From contig SVNX01000014.1 of assembly GCA_015066665.1 (NCBI GenBank), positions 1 to 56,710 on the forward strand: a DNA stretch of 56,710 nt, given 5' to 3'. A program made the position numbers and the translations under genes. How positions within the stretch are numbered: the first letter of the stretch is position 1; every line of letters starts with the position of its first letter. This stretch comes from Ruminococcus sp. (lineage in GTDB: Bacteria > Bacillota > Clostridia > Oscillospirales > Ruminococcaceae). The notes beneath the pieces are model-generated. The model saw only the letters and a program-made list of their open reading frames with translations, did not search any database and had not been told where the DNA came from. Positions 1 to 6,988 of the stretch are shown piece by piece.

Positions 1-9
1 TTTTTCATT

Positions 10-125
10 GCCGGTGCTTATTGCAAAGAGGTCCCACCCGTTCCCATTCCGAACACGGCAGTTAAGCTCTTTCGCGTCGAAAATACTTGGCTGGTGACGG
101 CCCGGGAATTTAGATCTGTGCCGGC
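10..125 (+). rRNA. rrf: 5S ribosomal RNA
   Basis: The segment shows the conserved 5S core (CCCATTCCGAACACGGCAG followed by TTAAGCTC), and its ends pair as GCCGG with CCGGC. The length of about 116 nt is normal. It is followed by an intrinsic terminator, so this is the 3' end of an rRNA operon whose 16S and 23S genes lie before the window. Confidence 0.95.
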
Positions 126-132
126 TTTAATT

Positions 133-164
133 AAACCCTTGAATCAATGATTCAAGGGTTTTTA
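133..164 (+). terminator. Intrinsic terminator of the rRNA operon
   Basis: A 12-bp stem (AAACCCTTGAAT with ATTCAAGGGTTT) is followed by a T-rich tract directly after the 5S rRNA. Confidence 0.85.
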
Positions 165-208
165 TTTATGCTTACAAAAAAATCATGCATTTTTTGTTCA
201 TTTCGTCC

Positions 209-238
209 ATGACATTTTCTTGTAAAAAATGGTATAAT
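209..238 (+). promoter_or_regulatory. Probable sigma-A promoter of the CarD-family gene
   Basis: An ATGACA -35 element (209-214) and a perfect TATAAT -10 element (233-238) are separated by 18 bp. Transcription would start about 30 bp before the GGAGG of the downstream gene. Confidence 0.6.
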
Positions 239-275
239 AATAAAGGAAACATGTTGTAACGGAGGAACTTTCATA

Positions 276-782
276 ATGAATCAAAATGATTATATCGTTT
301 ACCGCACTGCAGGCGTTTGTCAGATTGTTGAGATTGCGCCTCAGAGCATGGATGGCGTGAATACCATGCTTTACTATAAACTGAAGCCTATTGCGGATCC
401 GAATTCTACATATTATATCCCGGCCGATCATGCGGAAAGCAAACTCCGCCCCCTTCTTACGAAAGAGGAGGTGCTCTCTCTGATTGACTCCATGCCCACC
501 GAAGCGCAGGATGATGCACTATGGACGGATAACCGCCGGGAGCGCAAGGAAATGTATGCGCAGATCCTTAAAGGGGATGATCAATATGCTCTCGTCCGCC
601 TGATTTCTTCGCTCTATTTCCGAAAACAATTCTCAGAGCAACAAGGAAAACGTTTTTCTGCCATGGATGAATCCGCAATGAAAAACGCAGAGACACTTAT
701 GCTGCAGGAATTCGGTTTTGTTCTGGGCAAAAATCAGGACGAACTGCGAGCCTTTATTGCCTCACGTGTGGAGGAAAAATAG
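276..782 (+). CDS. CarD/CdnL-family transcriptional regulator
   Basis: The 168-residue protein starts with the typical CarD_CdnL_TRCF RNA-polymerase interaction domain: residues 1-60 carry the NDYIVYRTAGVCQIVEI pattern and a later YYIPAD segment. The remainder (about 65-165) is predicted helical, as in the DNA-binding half of CdnL. Family members bind the RNAP beta subunit and stabilise open complexes, often at rRNA promoters. The ATG is preceded by GGAGG at 8-10 bp. It forms a single-gene unit with its own promoter and terminator, next to an rRNA operon. The particular target genes cannot be told from the sequence. Confidence 0.85.
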   Translation: MNQNDYIVYRTAGVCQIVEIAPQSMDGVNTMLYYKLKPIADPNSTYYIPADHAESKLRPLLTKEEVLSLIDSMPTEAQDDALWTDNRRERKEMYAQILKGDDQYALVRLISSLYFRKQFSEQQGKRFSAMDESAMKNAETLMLQEFGFVLGKNQDELRAFIASRVEEK

Positions 783-794
783 TTGATTTTAACC

Positions 795-829
795 AATAAC
801 GCCTCAGATAGTGGGGCGTTATTTCTTTT
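795..829 (+). terminator. Intrinsic terminator after the CarD-family gene
   Basis: Inverted repeat AATAACGCC / GGCGTTATT followed by TTTCTTTT. Confidence 0.8.
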
Positions 830-854
830 CTGCACAAAAAGTCGATGAAATCTA

Positions 855-883
855 TTGACTTCTTGTAGCATTTGTGATAAAAT
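855..883 (+). promoter_or_regulatory. Sigma-A promoter of the GGDEF/EAL gene
   Basis: TTGACT (855-860), a 17-bp spacer and TAAAAT (878-883), about 30 bp upstream of the ribosome-binding site. Confidence 0.7.
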
Positions 884-915
884 AATAATAACCGATAAAA
901 AAGGAGGTGTGGGCC

Positions 916-2556
916 TTGCCTATGCAATCGAACCGGATGCTTTCTCTGATGCATCGTATGCCGATCACATATTTTTATATTAACTTTGCCGATCATGCAT
1001 GGTGCGTGGAGGAGAGCGAGGCACTGCCTTCCGTACTTCAGTCTGAGAAAATGCATCCCTTGAATGCACTCTGTTCTTCTTCTCTCGTGTATGAAGAGGA
1101 TCGTCCGCATCTGATCGGATTCCGTGATCGTGTCATGGAAGCCATGGGAAACGGCAGTCATGACTCCTGTTTTCGCGTTCAGTTTCGTCTGGTGGAACAG
1201 AATATGCCCGTATGGTACGCAGTCGAGATTTATCCGGAAATGTCTGAATCCCGCCTCTTTTGTGAGTGTACAGGGCAGTTTCGGAGATTATCCGACCGAG
1301 ATGTCATGGCCTACCAGATGCTTCGTTCCTGTTATGATGATATGAATCCGGTGCCTTTCACAGATGTCATCGAGGCACATATGGCACGCGAACCGGAAAC
1401 CCCTTTCGCATTCATTCAGTTCGATGTTGTCCGCTTCAAGCTGATCAACGATAACTACGGCGAAGCAACGGGAACAGCACTTTTGCATCATTTCCTCGAT
1501 GTACTCGGATCGTTCTGCAGTGACGAGCAGCATTACATCCGGCTGAGTTCGGATATTTTCATGATCGTCATGCCATGTGGTTCAAAGGAGGAAATCTGCA
1601 ATTATATCCGACGACTTGAGGCACGCCTGAGCGGATATCAGGACATGGAGTATTCCTTTGCTTTCGGTGTCAATATTGTCACAGACCGAAGTGTTTCGAC
1701 ACGCATTATGGGTGATTCTGCGGCCATTGCTCGTCTTTCGGTCAAGGGTAAGGTCATTGACAACATTGGTTTTTACCATGCCGGTCTTCGTGAGAAGATC
1801 CGTTCTAAGAAAAATATTGAGGATTATATGCGCATTGCTCTCGACGAGGGACAATTCTGTATGTATCTTCAGCCCAAATACAGCATTGCTTCCGATCGTG
1901 TGATCGGTGCCGAGGCACTTGCAAGGTGGATTCATCCCAAACGAGGTATGATTTCCCCGATGGATTTCATCCCTGTGTTCGAACAGAATGGATTCATTGT
2001 TAAGCTTGACCGTTTCATCTGGGAGTGTGCCTGCCGGAAACTTGACGAGTGGCGCAGACTCCGGATGCCCATGCTCCCCATTTCTGTGAATGTATCAAGA
2101 GTGCACCTGAACCGTGATACTCTTGCGGATGAGCTTGAAGCACTGCTTGCCAAGTATGACATTCCGCATCGTTATTTTGAACTTGAAATCACTGAGAGTG
2201 TTGAGAATGTCAATTCCGATCAGACCATCCGTGAACTGAAAAAACGCGGTTTTACGCTGCTGATGGACGATTTCGGATCCGGCTATTCGTCTCTGAATAT
2301 GCTTAACAGTACGCCGTTTGACATCATCAAGATCGACAAGGACTTCCTCTCGAGCCTTCTCGACTCCGGACGTGGTCAGAATATCATCCGCCATACCATT
2401 GCCATGTCCCGTGAAATCGGACTGGAACTGATTGCTGAGGGCGTGGAAACGAAGGAACAGGCAGAGTTTCTTTCGTCCTGCGGATGCGATCAGGCACAGG
2501 GATACTATTACTCCCGTCCCGTTCCGGTTGCGGAATTCGATCGCTTACTGAGATAA
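916..2556 (+). CDS. Cyclic-di-GMP signalling protein: degenerate GGDEF plus intact EAL phosphodiesterase
   Basis: I place the start at TTG 916, eight bases after AAGGAGG (901-907); ATG 922 is the alternative. The 546-residue protein has no obvious membrane segment. The N-terminal part (to about residue 140) is an unassigned sensory region. The central GGDEF-type domain has SSDIF where the GG[DE]EF active site should be, so it probably makes no c-di-GMP. The C-terminal EAL domain keeps the EALAR signature, ELEITES, MDDFGSGYSS, the catalytic lysine in KIDKDF, EGVET and QGYYYSRP, so it should hydrolyse c-di-GMP. This is the usual layout in which a dead GGDEF serves as a regulatory GTP sensor. 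It is a single-gene unit. Confidence 0.9.
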   Translation: MPMQSNRMLSLMHRMPITYFYINFADHAWCVEESEALPSVLQSEKMHPLNALCSSSLVYEEDRPHLIGFRDRVMEAMGNGSHDSCFRVQFRLVEQNMPVWYAVEIYPEMSESRLFCECTGQFRRLSDRDVMAYQMLRSCYDDMNPVPFTDVIEAHMAREPETPFAFIQFDVVRFKLINDNYGEATGTALLHHFLDVLGSFCSDEQHYIRLSSDIFMIVMPCGSKEEICNYIRRLEARLSGYQDMEYSFAFGVNIVTDRSVSTRIMGDSAAIARLSVKGKVIDNIGFYHAGLREKIRSKKNIEDYMRIALDEGQFCMYLQPKYSIASDRVIGAEALARWIHPKRGMISPMDFIPVFEQNGFIVKLDRFIWECACRKLDEWRRLRMPMLPISVNVSRVHLNRDTLADELEALLAKYDIPHRYFELEITESVENVNSDQTIRELKKRGFTLLMDDFGSGYSSLNMLNSTPFDIIKIDKDFLSSLLDSGRGQNIIRHTIAMSREIGLELIAEGVETKEQAEFLSSCGCDQAQGYYYSRPVPVAEFDRLLR

Positions 2557-2560
2557 TATC

Positions 2561-2590
2561 CAGCCCCCATAGTTATATGGGGGCTGTTTT
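2561..2590 (+). terminator. Intrinsic terminator after the GGDEF/EAL gene
   Basis: An 11-bp stem CAGCCCCCATA / TATGGGGGCTG followed by TTTTGTT. Confidence 0.85.
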
Positions 2591-2606
2591 GTTGGGAAAC
2601 GCACTT

Positions 2607-2635
2607 GACAAATACCCCATGGGGGTATATAATAA
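2607..2635 (+). promoter_or_regulatory. Copper-operon promoter with CsoR operator in the spacer
   Basis: TTGACA (2607-2612) and TATAAT (2630-2635) are exactly 17 bp apart. The spacer holds a perfect 7-bp inverted repeat, ATACCCC-ATG-GGGGTAT (2614-2630), which has the form of known CsoR operators (TACCC..GGGTA). Bound CsoR would cover the region between the -35 and -10 elements and block RNA polymerase until Cu(I) releases it. Confidence 0.85.
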
Positions 2636-2661
2636 AGATAGAATCAAATGGAGGTGAGTGC

Positions 2662-2970
2662 ATGTCTGAGGAAAAAATGTGCCACGGCTGCGTGAAATCG
2701 AAGGAACGTACCGCCGAGGAGCAGCGTAAGCTGATTCATCGCCTGAACCGTATGGAGGGGCAGATCCGCGGCATCCGCACGATGGTCGAACAGGACGCGT
2801 ATTGTACGGATATTATGATACAGGTGAATGCTGTGAATGCGGCACTGCAGTCTTTCAACCGTGCATTGCTTGCCGATCATGTCCGTACCTGTGTGGCACA
2901 GGATATCCGAGATGGCAGGGACGAAGTGATTGATGAGCTGCTGGAAACGCTCCGGAAGCTCATGAAATAG
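2662..2970 (+). CDS. csoR: CsoR-type copper-sensing repressor
   Basis: This 102-residue, all-helical DUF156 (CsoR/RcnR) protein carries the Cu(I) ligand set of CsoR: a cysteine in DAYCTD, and a His and a Cys spaced four apart in HVRTC. The extra N-terminal CHGC may add thiols. I chose ATG 2662, preceded by GGAGGTGAG; the frame is open further upstream but without a ribosome-binding site. It is followed eight bases later by the copA-type pump and lies directly behind a CsoR-like operator. It should therefore autoregulate the operon and derepress it when cytosolic Cu(I) rises. Confidence 0.92.
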   Translation: MSEEKMCHGCVKSKERTAEEQRKLIHRLNRMEGQIRGIRTMVEQDAYCTDIMIQVNAVNAALQSFNRALLADHVRTCVAQDIRDGRDEVIDELLETLRKLMK

Positions 2971-2978
2971 GAGGCACT

Positions 2979-5474
2979 ATGAAACAATTCGATGTTACAG
3001 GCATGAGCTGTGCCGCTTGCAGTGCCCGTGTTGAGCGTGCTGTGAATCAGGTGGAGGGTGTCACGTCCTGTTCAGTGAGTCTGCTCACCAATTCGATGGG
3101 TGTTGAGGGGACAGCATCGCCGAAGGACATTATTTCTGCGGTGGAAACAGCGGGCTACGGCTGTGCAGAAAAAGGGGCAGTGAAGCAGGTACATGCGGAG
3201 GATCCGCTTGCTGACAGGGAAACACCCCTTCTGAAGCGCCGTCTCTTCTGGTCACTTGGATTTCTGCTGGTTCTGATGTATATTTCGATGGGACATTCAA
3301 TGCTCGGACTGCCGCTGCCGCCTTTTTTGAATACGCCGGTTGGTATCGGCCTTGCTGAGCTTCTGCTTGCGGCCATCGTCATGGTCATCAACCAGAAATT
3401 CTTCATCAGTGGTTTTATGTCCCTGTGGCGACGGGCACCGAATATGGATACCCTTGTTGCACTTGGTTCATCCGCAGCGTTTGTCTACAGCACAGTCCTG
3501 CTTTTTGTGATGACGGATGCCGGGCAGATGGGAAATGTCCCGCATGATGCATCCGGTCATCATTTCTATTTTGAATCCGCTGCCATGATCCTCACGCTGA
3601 TCACCGTCGGCAAGATGCTTGAAGCACGCTCAAAAGGAAAAACAACCGATGCACTGCGCAGCCTGATGCAGCTCTCGCCCAAAACGGCGGTCGTACTCCG
3701 TGGTGATGTGGAAATCACCATACCCGCGGAAGACGTGCAGAAAGGCGATGTCTTCGTTGTCCGCCCCGGTGAGAGTATTCCGGCCGATGGAAGGATTCTG
3801 GAGGGGCACAGTGCCGTCAACGAATCCGCTCTTACGGGCGAAAGCATTCCAGTGGATAAAGAGATCGGCGATGCGGTATCTGCGGGTACAGTCAATCAGT
3901 CAGGATTTCTCAAGTGTGAGGCCACCGGCGTCGGCGAGGATATGGCTCTTTCGAAGATCATCCGCATGGTCAGTGATGCGGCAGCGACAAAGGCACCCAT
4001 CGCCAAGGCGGCTGACCGTATCTCGGGTGTATTTGTACCGGCAGTGATCGGTATCGCCATCGTAACAACTGCCATCTGGCTGATTGCAGGGGAGAGCGTT
4101 GGTTTTGCACTGGCAAGAGGCATTTCCGTCCTTGTGATCAGCTGTCCTTGTGCACTGGGACTTGCAACACCTGTGGCGATCATGGTTGGCAGCGGCAAGG
4201 GCGCACGAAACGGCGTGCTCTTCAAAACCGCAGCCTCCCTTGAAGAAACAGGACGTGTGGAGATCGTCGCACTCGACAAAACCGGTACCATTACGCAGGG
4301 TGAGCCGAAGGTAACGGATGTGCTGCCGGCAGACGGCGTTGCGGAGGAAATACTGCTGCGCACGGCACTGTCACTTGAAAAGAAAAGTGAGCATCCTCTT
4401 GGCAGAGCCATCCTTGCCCATGCGGAAGCGATGGGAATCGTGGCGGATGAGATCACCGATTTTCAGGCACTTTCCGGTCATGGCCTGCGTGCAAGACAGC
4501 AGGATGCACTGCTCTTCGGCGGCAGTCAGGCCTTCATTTCCCGTAAGACATCGCTTTCCGATGAAACCATTGCAATGTCCGAATCCCTTGCAGAAGCCGG
4601 TAAGACACCGTTGTTTTTCTGCCGTGACAGGCAGTTTCTCGGCATCATTGCCGTGGCCGATGTCATCAAGGAGGAAAGCCCGCAGGCTGTGCAGGAACTG
4701 CGGAGAATGGGCATCCGTGTTGTGATGCTTACCGGAGACACTCCCCGTACTGCAAATGCCATCGGGCGGCAGGCAGGTGTCGACGAGGTCATCGCCGGCG
4801 TTCTTCCCGACGGCAAGGAAGCCGTCATCCGTAAGCTCTCCGCAGCCGGAAAGGTCGCCATGGTCGGTGACGGCATCAACGATGCACCCGCACTCACAAG
4901 AGCGGACATCGGCATGGCCATCGGCACGGGAACGGATGTGGCGATCGATGCGGCAGATGTGGTCATCATGAAGAGCCGCCTGACCGATGTGCCAGCCGCG
5001 ATCCGGCTCAGCAGAGCAACCCTTCGCAATATTCACCAGAATCTGTTCTGGGCGTTCATTTACAATGTCGTAGGCATTCCGCTGGCAGCCGGCCTCTGGA
5101 TCCCGATTCTCGGCTGGGAGATGGATCCCATGTTCGGCGCCGCTGCCATGAGCCTTTCGAGCTTCTGCGTGGTGACCAATGCGCTGCGGCTGAACTTTTT
5201 CGGTATGCACCGGTCAGATCGTGACCGGCCAATCAAATATCAACGTAAAAAGGAGAAGATGATTATGAAAAAGACAATGAAAATTGAAGGCATGATGTGC
5301 GGTCACTGCGAGGCTGCTGTCAAAAAGGCACTCGAGGCAATGGATACTGTTGTGGCTGCGAATGTAAGCTACAAGACCGGCACAGCGGTTGTGACACTGT
5401 CTGCACCGACGGATGATGCACTGCTGAAGAAGATGGTGGAGGCAGAGGATTTCACCGTAACTGAAATCCAGTAA
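2979..5474 (+). CDS. copA: Cu(I)-exporting P1B-type ATPase CopA with fused C-terminal CopZ-like domain
   Basis: The 831-residue pump has an N-terminal heavy-metal domain (GMSCAAC, residues 1-66), the CPC transmembrane metal site (residues 389-391), the phosphorylated Asp433 in DKTGT, HPLG in the nucleotide-binding domain, GDGINDAP, and MSLSS near the last helix, as in Cu(I) exporters. It pumps Cu(I) out of the cytosol. Unusually, residues 763-831 form a second full HMA domain (GMMCGHC) joined through a basic linker at the C terminus. That segment has its own ribosome-binding site and ATG inside the gene and is listed separately. The gene follows csoR by eight bases and shares its promoter. 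No frameshift or stop separates pump and chaperone. Confidence 0.95.
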   Translation: MKQFDVTGMSCAACSARVERAVNQVEGVTSCSVSLLTNSMGVEGTASPKDIISAVETAGYGCAEKGAVKQVHAEDPLADRETPLLKRRLFWSLGFLLVLMYISMGHSMLGLPLPPFLNTPVGIGLAELLLAAIVMVINQKFFISGFMSLWRRAPNMDTLVALGSSAAFVYSTVLLFVMTDAGQMGNVPHDASGHHFYFESAAMILTLITVGKMLEARSKGKTTDALRSLMQLSPKTAVVLRGDVEITIPAEDVQKGDVFVVRPGESIPADGRILEGHSAVNESALTGESIPVDKEIGDAVSAGTVNQSGFLKCEATGVGEDMALSKIIRMVSDAAATKAPIAKAADRISGVFVPAVIGIAIVTTAIWLIAGESVGFALARGISVLVISCPCALGLATPVAIMVGSGKGARNGVLFKTAASLEETGRVEIVALDKTGTITQGEPKVTDVLPADGVAEEILLRTALSLEKKSEHPLGRAILAHAEAMGIVADEITDFQALSGHGLRARQQDALLFGGSQAFISRKTSLSDETIAMSESLAEAGKTPLFFCRDRQFLGIIAVADVIKEESPQAVQELRRMGIRVVMLTGDTPRTANAIGRQAGVDEVIAGVLPDGKEAVIRKLSAAGKVAMVGDGINDAPALTRADIGMAIGTGTDVAIDAADVVIMKSRLTDVPAAIRLSRATLRNIHQNLFWAFIYNVVGIPLAAGLWIPILGWEMDPMFGAAAMSLSSFCVVTNALRLNFFGMHRSDRDRPIKYQRKKEKMIMKKTMKIEGMMCGHCEAAVKKALEAMDTVVAANVSYKTGTAVVTLSAPTDDALLKKMVEAEDFTVTEIQ
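5265..5474 (+). CDS. copZ: Nested in-frame CopZ-like copper chaperone (internal start within copA)
   Basis: Inside the copA frame, AAAAGGAGA (5247-5255) stands nine bases before ATG 5265. Initiation there would give a 69-residue free protein beginning [15 protein letters not shown], the size and fold signature of CopZ, with the CxxC Cu(I) site near residue 12. No stop codon lies between the pump and this start. The cell could therefore make both a full-length fusion and a free chaperone from one reading frame. The fusion and the motif are seen directly; use of the internal start is inferred from the near-ideal Shine-Dalgarno and spacing. The alternative is that an ancestral separate copZ was fused by loss of the copA stop codon and its old start is now silent. 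Confidence 0.65.
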   Translation: MKKTMKIEGMMCGHCEAAVKKALEAMDTVVAANVSYKTGTAVVTLSAPTDDALLKKMVEAEDFTVTEIQ

Positions 5475-5484
5475 GGCAGGCCAT

Positions 5485-6237
5485 ATGATCGATCAGTTTT
5501 CCAGAACGGCACTGTTTTTCGGTGAGGAGGGCATGCAGAAGCTGGCGTCGGCCAGAGTTGCGGTGTTTGGCATCGGCGGTGTCGGCGGTCATACTGCGGA
5601 GGCGCTTGTGCGCAGCGGTATCGGTGCACTTGACATTATCGATAACGATACGGTCAGCATTACCAATGTGAACCGCCAGCTCTTTGCCACACTTGAAACC
5701 GTCGGTCGATATAAGACCGAGGTTGCCTGTGAACGTCTTGCACAGCTCAATCCCGCTTGCCGCATCACGCCGCATACACTGTTTTATCTCCCCGAAACGG
5801 CCGATGAAATCGATCTGTCCCGATACGATTATATCGTCGATGCCATCGACACCATCTCCGGCAAGATCATGCTGGCAGAGCGTGCCGCTGCCTGCGGCGT
5901 GCCGCTCATCAGTTCCATGGGGGCAGGGAACAAGCTCGATCCCACAGCCTTCCGGGTGGCAGACATCTATCAGACATCGGTCTGTCCCCTTGCAAAGGTT
6001 ATGCGTCATGAGCTGAAAAAACGCGGCATCCGCAAGCTCAAGGTGGTCTATTCCGAAGAGCTGCCCATCAGTCCCGATCCTGAAACGCTGTCCCGCCTCA
6101 TGGCGGAGGAAAATCCGGATGGCGAAGTGAAGAAACGCATTCCGGCAAGCAATGCCTTTGTCCCGTCCGTGGTGGGGCTGATCATTGCCGGAGAAGTCAT
6201 CAAGGATCTGACCGACATTCGTGAACGAAAAGGATAA
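5485..6237 (+). CDS. tcdA: tRNA threonylcarbamoyladenosine dehydratase (TcdA/YgdL), ThiF/E1-like
   Basis: The 250-residue E1-like protein has the nucleotide-binding loop GIGGVGG (about residues 31-37), DNDTV and the NRQ segment. It also has the TcdA-specific stretch SSMGAGNKLDP followed by ADIYQTSVCPLAKVMR. TcdA uses ATP to cyclise t6A37 to ct6A in ANN-decoding tRNAs. The start ATG 5485 follows AAGGCAGG and lies 10 bases after the copA stop. It may be co-transcribed with the copper operon, but no functional link is evident. The second E1-like gene in the window (thiF at 37512) lacks these TcdA signatures. Confidence 0.9.
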   Translation: MIDQFSRTALFFGEEGMQKLASARVAVFGIGGVGGHTAEALVRSGIGALDIIDNDTVSITNVNRQLFATLETVGRYKTEVACERLAQLNPACRITPHTLFYLPETADEIDLSRYDYIVDAIDTISGKIMLAERAAACGVPLISSMGAGNKLDPTAFRVADIYQTSVCPLAKVMRHELKKRGIRKLKVVYSEELPISPDPETLSRLMAEENPDGEVKKRIPASNAFVPSVVGLIIAGEVIKDLTDIRERKG

Positions 6238-6240
6238 CAA

Positions 6241-6278
6241 AAAACAGCCGTACCCAATGGGTACGGCTGTTATGTTTT
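6241..6278. terminator. Bidirectional terminator between tcdA and the ferredoxin gene
   Basis: A 13-bp stem AACAGCCGTACCC / GGGTACGGCTGTT has A-runs on its left side and T-runs on its right, so it can end transcription from both converging genes. Confidence 0.85.
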
Positions 6279-6291
6279 GCTTTAAAAAAGC

Positions 6292-6462
6292 TTAGCCTGC
6301 CTGAGGAGCCTCAACAGGACATGCAGCTGCACATGCACCGCAATCCAGGCATGCATCAGCATCGATCTCGTACTTGCCATCGCCAGCGGAAATTGCGCTT
6401 ACAGGGCACTCAGCCTCACATGCACCGCAGCTGATGCAAGCATCAGAAATTGTATATGCCAT
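6292..6462 (-). CDS. Small 2[4Fe-4S] ferredoxin
   Basis: The minus strand encodes a 56-residue protein beginning MAYTISDACISCGAC. It has two classic CxxCxxCxxxCP cluster motifs (ACISCGACEAECP and ACLDCGACAAACP) and little else, the standard clostridial ferredoxin used as a low-potential electron carrier. The ATG at 6460-6462 is preceded by GGAGGTGT at good spacing. It is monocistronic, with its own promoter, and converges on tcdA. It is a real gene although shorter than usual ORF cut-offs. Confidence 0.95.
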   Translation of the reverse strand: MAYTISDACISCGACEAECPVSAISAGDGKYEIDADACLDCGACAAACPVEAPQAG

Positions 6463-6517
6463 ATCTCTTTACACCTCCGATAAGTAGTACCGAAGCGCGC
6501 TTGCACTTCATACTTCT

Positions 6518-6545
6518 ATTTTATCACATTTTCAAAAAAAATCAA
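6518..6545 (-). promoter_or_regulatory. Probable ferredoxin promoter
   Basis: On the minus strand TTGATT (6545-6540) and TAAAAT (6523-6518) are 16 bp apart, about 50 bp before the start codon. Confidence 0.5.
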
Positions 6546-6787
6546 GTCCTTTTCAGAAAAAAGCATGACTTTTTCAGAAAATTTTTTTCCAAATCTGGCA
6601 GTTTCAACAGAAACGTGCCAAATGGCGATTCCTGTAAAATGAAATATGCCCGAAAAAACGCCATTTTAAACAAAGAAAGATTTTGTTTGCAGATTTAAAT
6701 AATGCAAACATGTCGGAAAAATTATCAGAATTGTGCATACCTATGAATTCGTGACATATGTTTTTGTGTGAACTGTTGAAAAATCCC
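6546..6787. other. AT-rich divergent intergenic region
   Basis: About 240 bp lie between the ferredoxin promoter and the promoter of the large ABC operon. The stretch is A/T-rich with T- and A-runs and short open frames that lack ribosome-binding sites. I see no gene or recognisable RNA in it; binding sites for regulators of either promoter may be present. Confidence 0.4.
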
Positions 6788-6816
6788 TTGACAGAATCCA
6801 AAATTTCCTGTATAAT
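6788..6816 (+). promoter_or_regulatory. Sigma-A promoter of the solute-binding protein/DUF5696 operon
   Basis: A consensus TTGACA (6788-6793) and TATAAT (6811-6816) with 17-bp spacing. The first gene starts about 165 nt downstream of the predicted transcription start, so the mRNA has a long leader. A palindrome TTTGC-N6-GCAAA (6872-6887) lies in that leader and could be a LacI-type operator or a small hairpin. Confidence 0.8.
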
Positions 6817-6988
6817 ATATATGTATTTGTGCGCTCTGACAAGGGGTCATTCTGTGCAATGCTGTTCCAGCTTTGCGTTAAAGCAAATGGGACAGTTTGA
6901 ATTTTGCCTGTTTTCCTTTGTTTTAGAGGCATTGATGTGGATATTACGGCTTTCCGCAGGGCGGAAGGCGCAGAAAGGCGGAGATGAT

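Noticed and set aside
5200-5280. Frameshift or missed stop between copA and the CopZ-like part
   Set aside because: The frame is continuous and the linker is plausible; the sequence alone gives no sign of an error, so the fusion is reported as seen, with error named as the refuting option.
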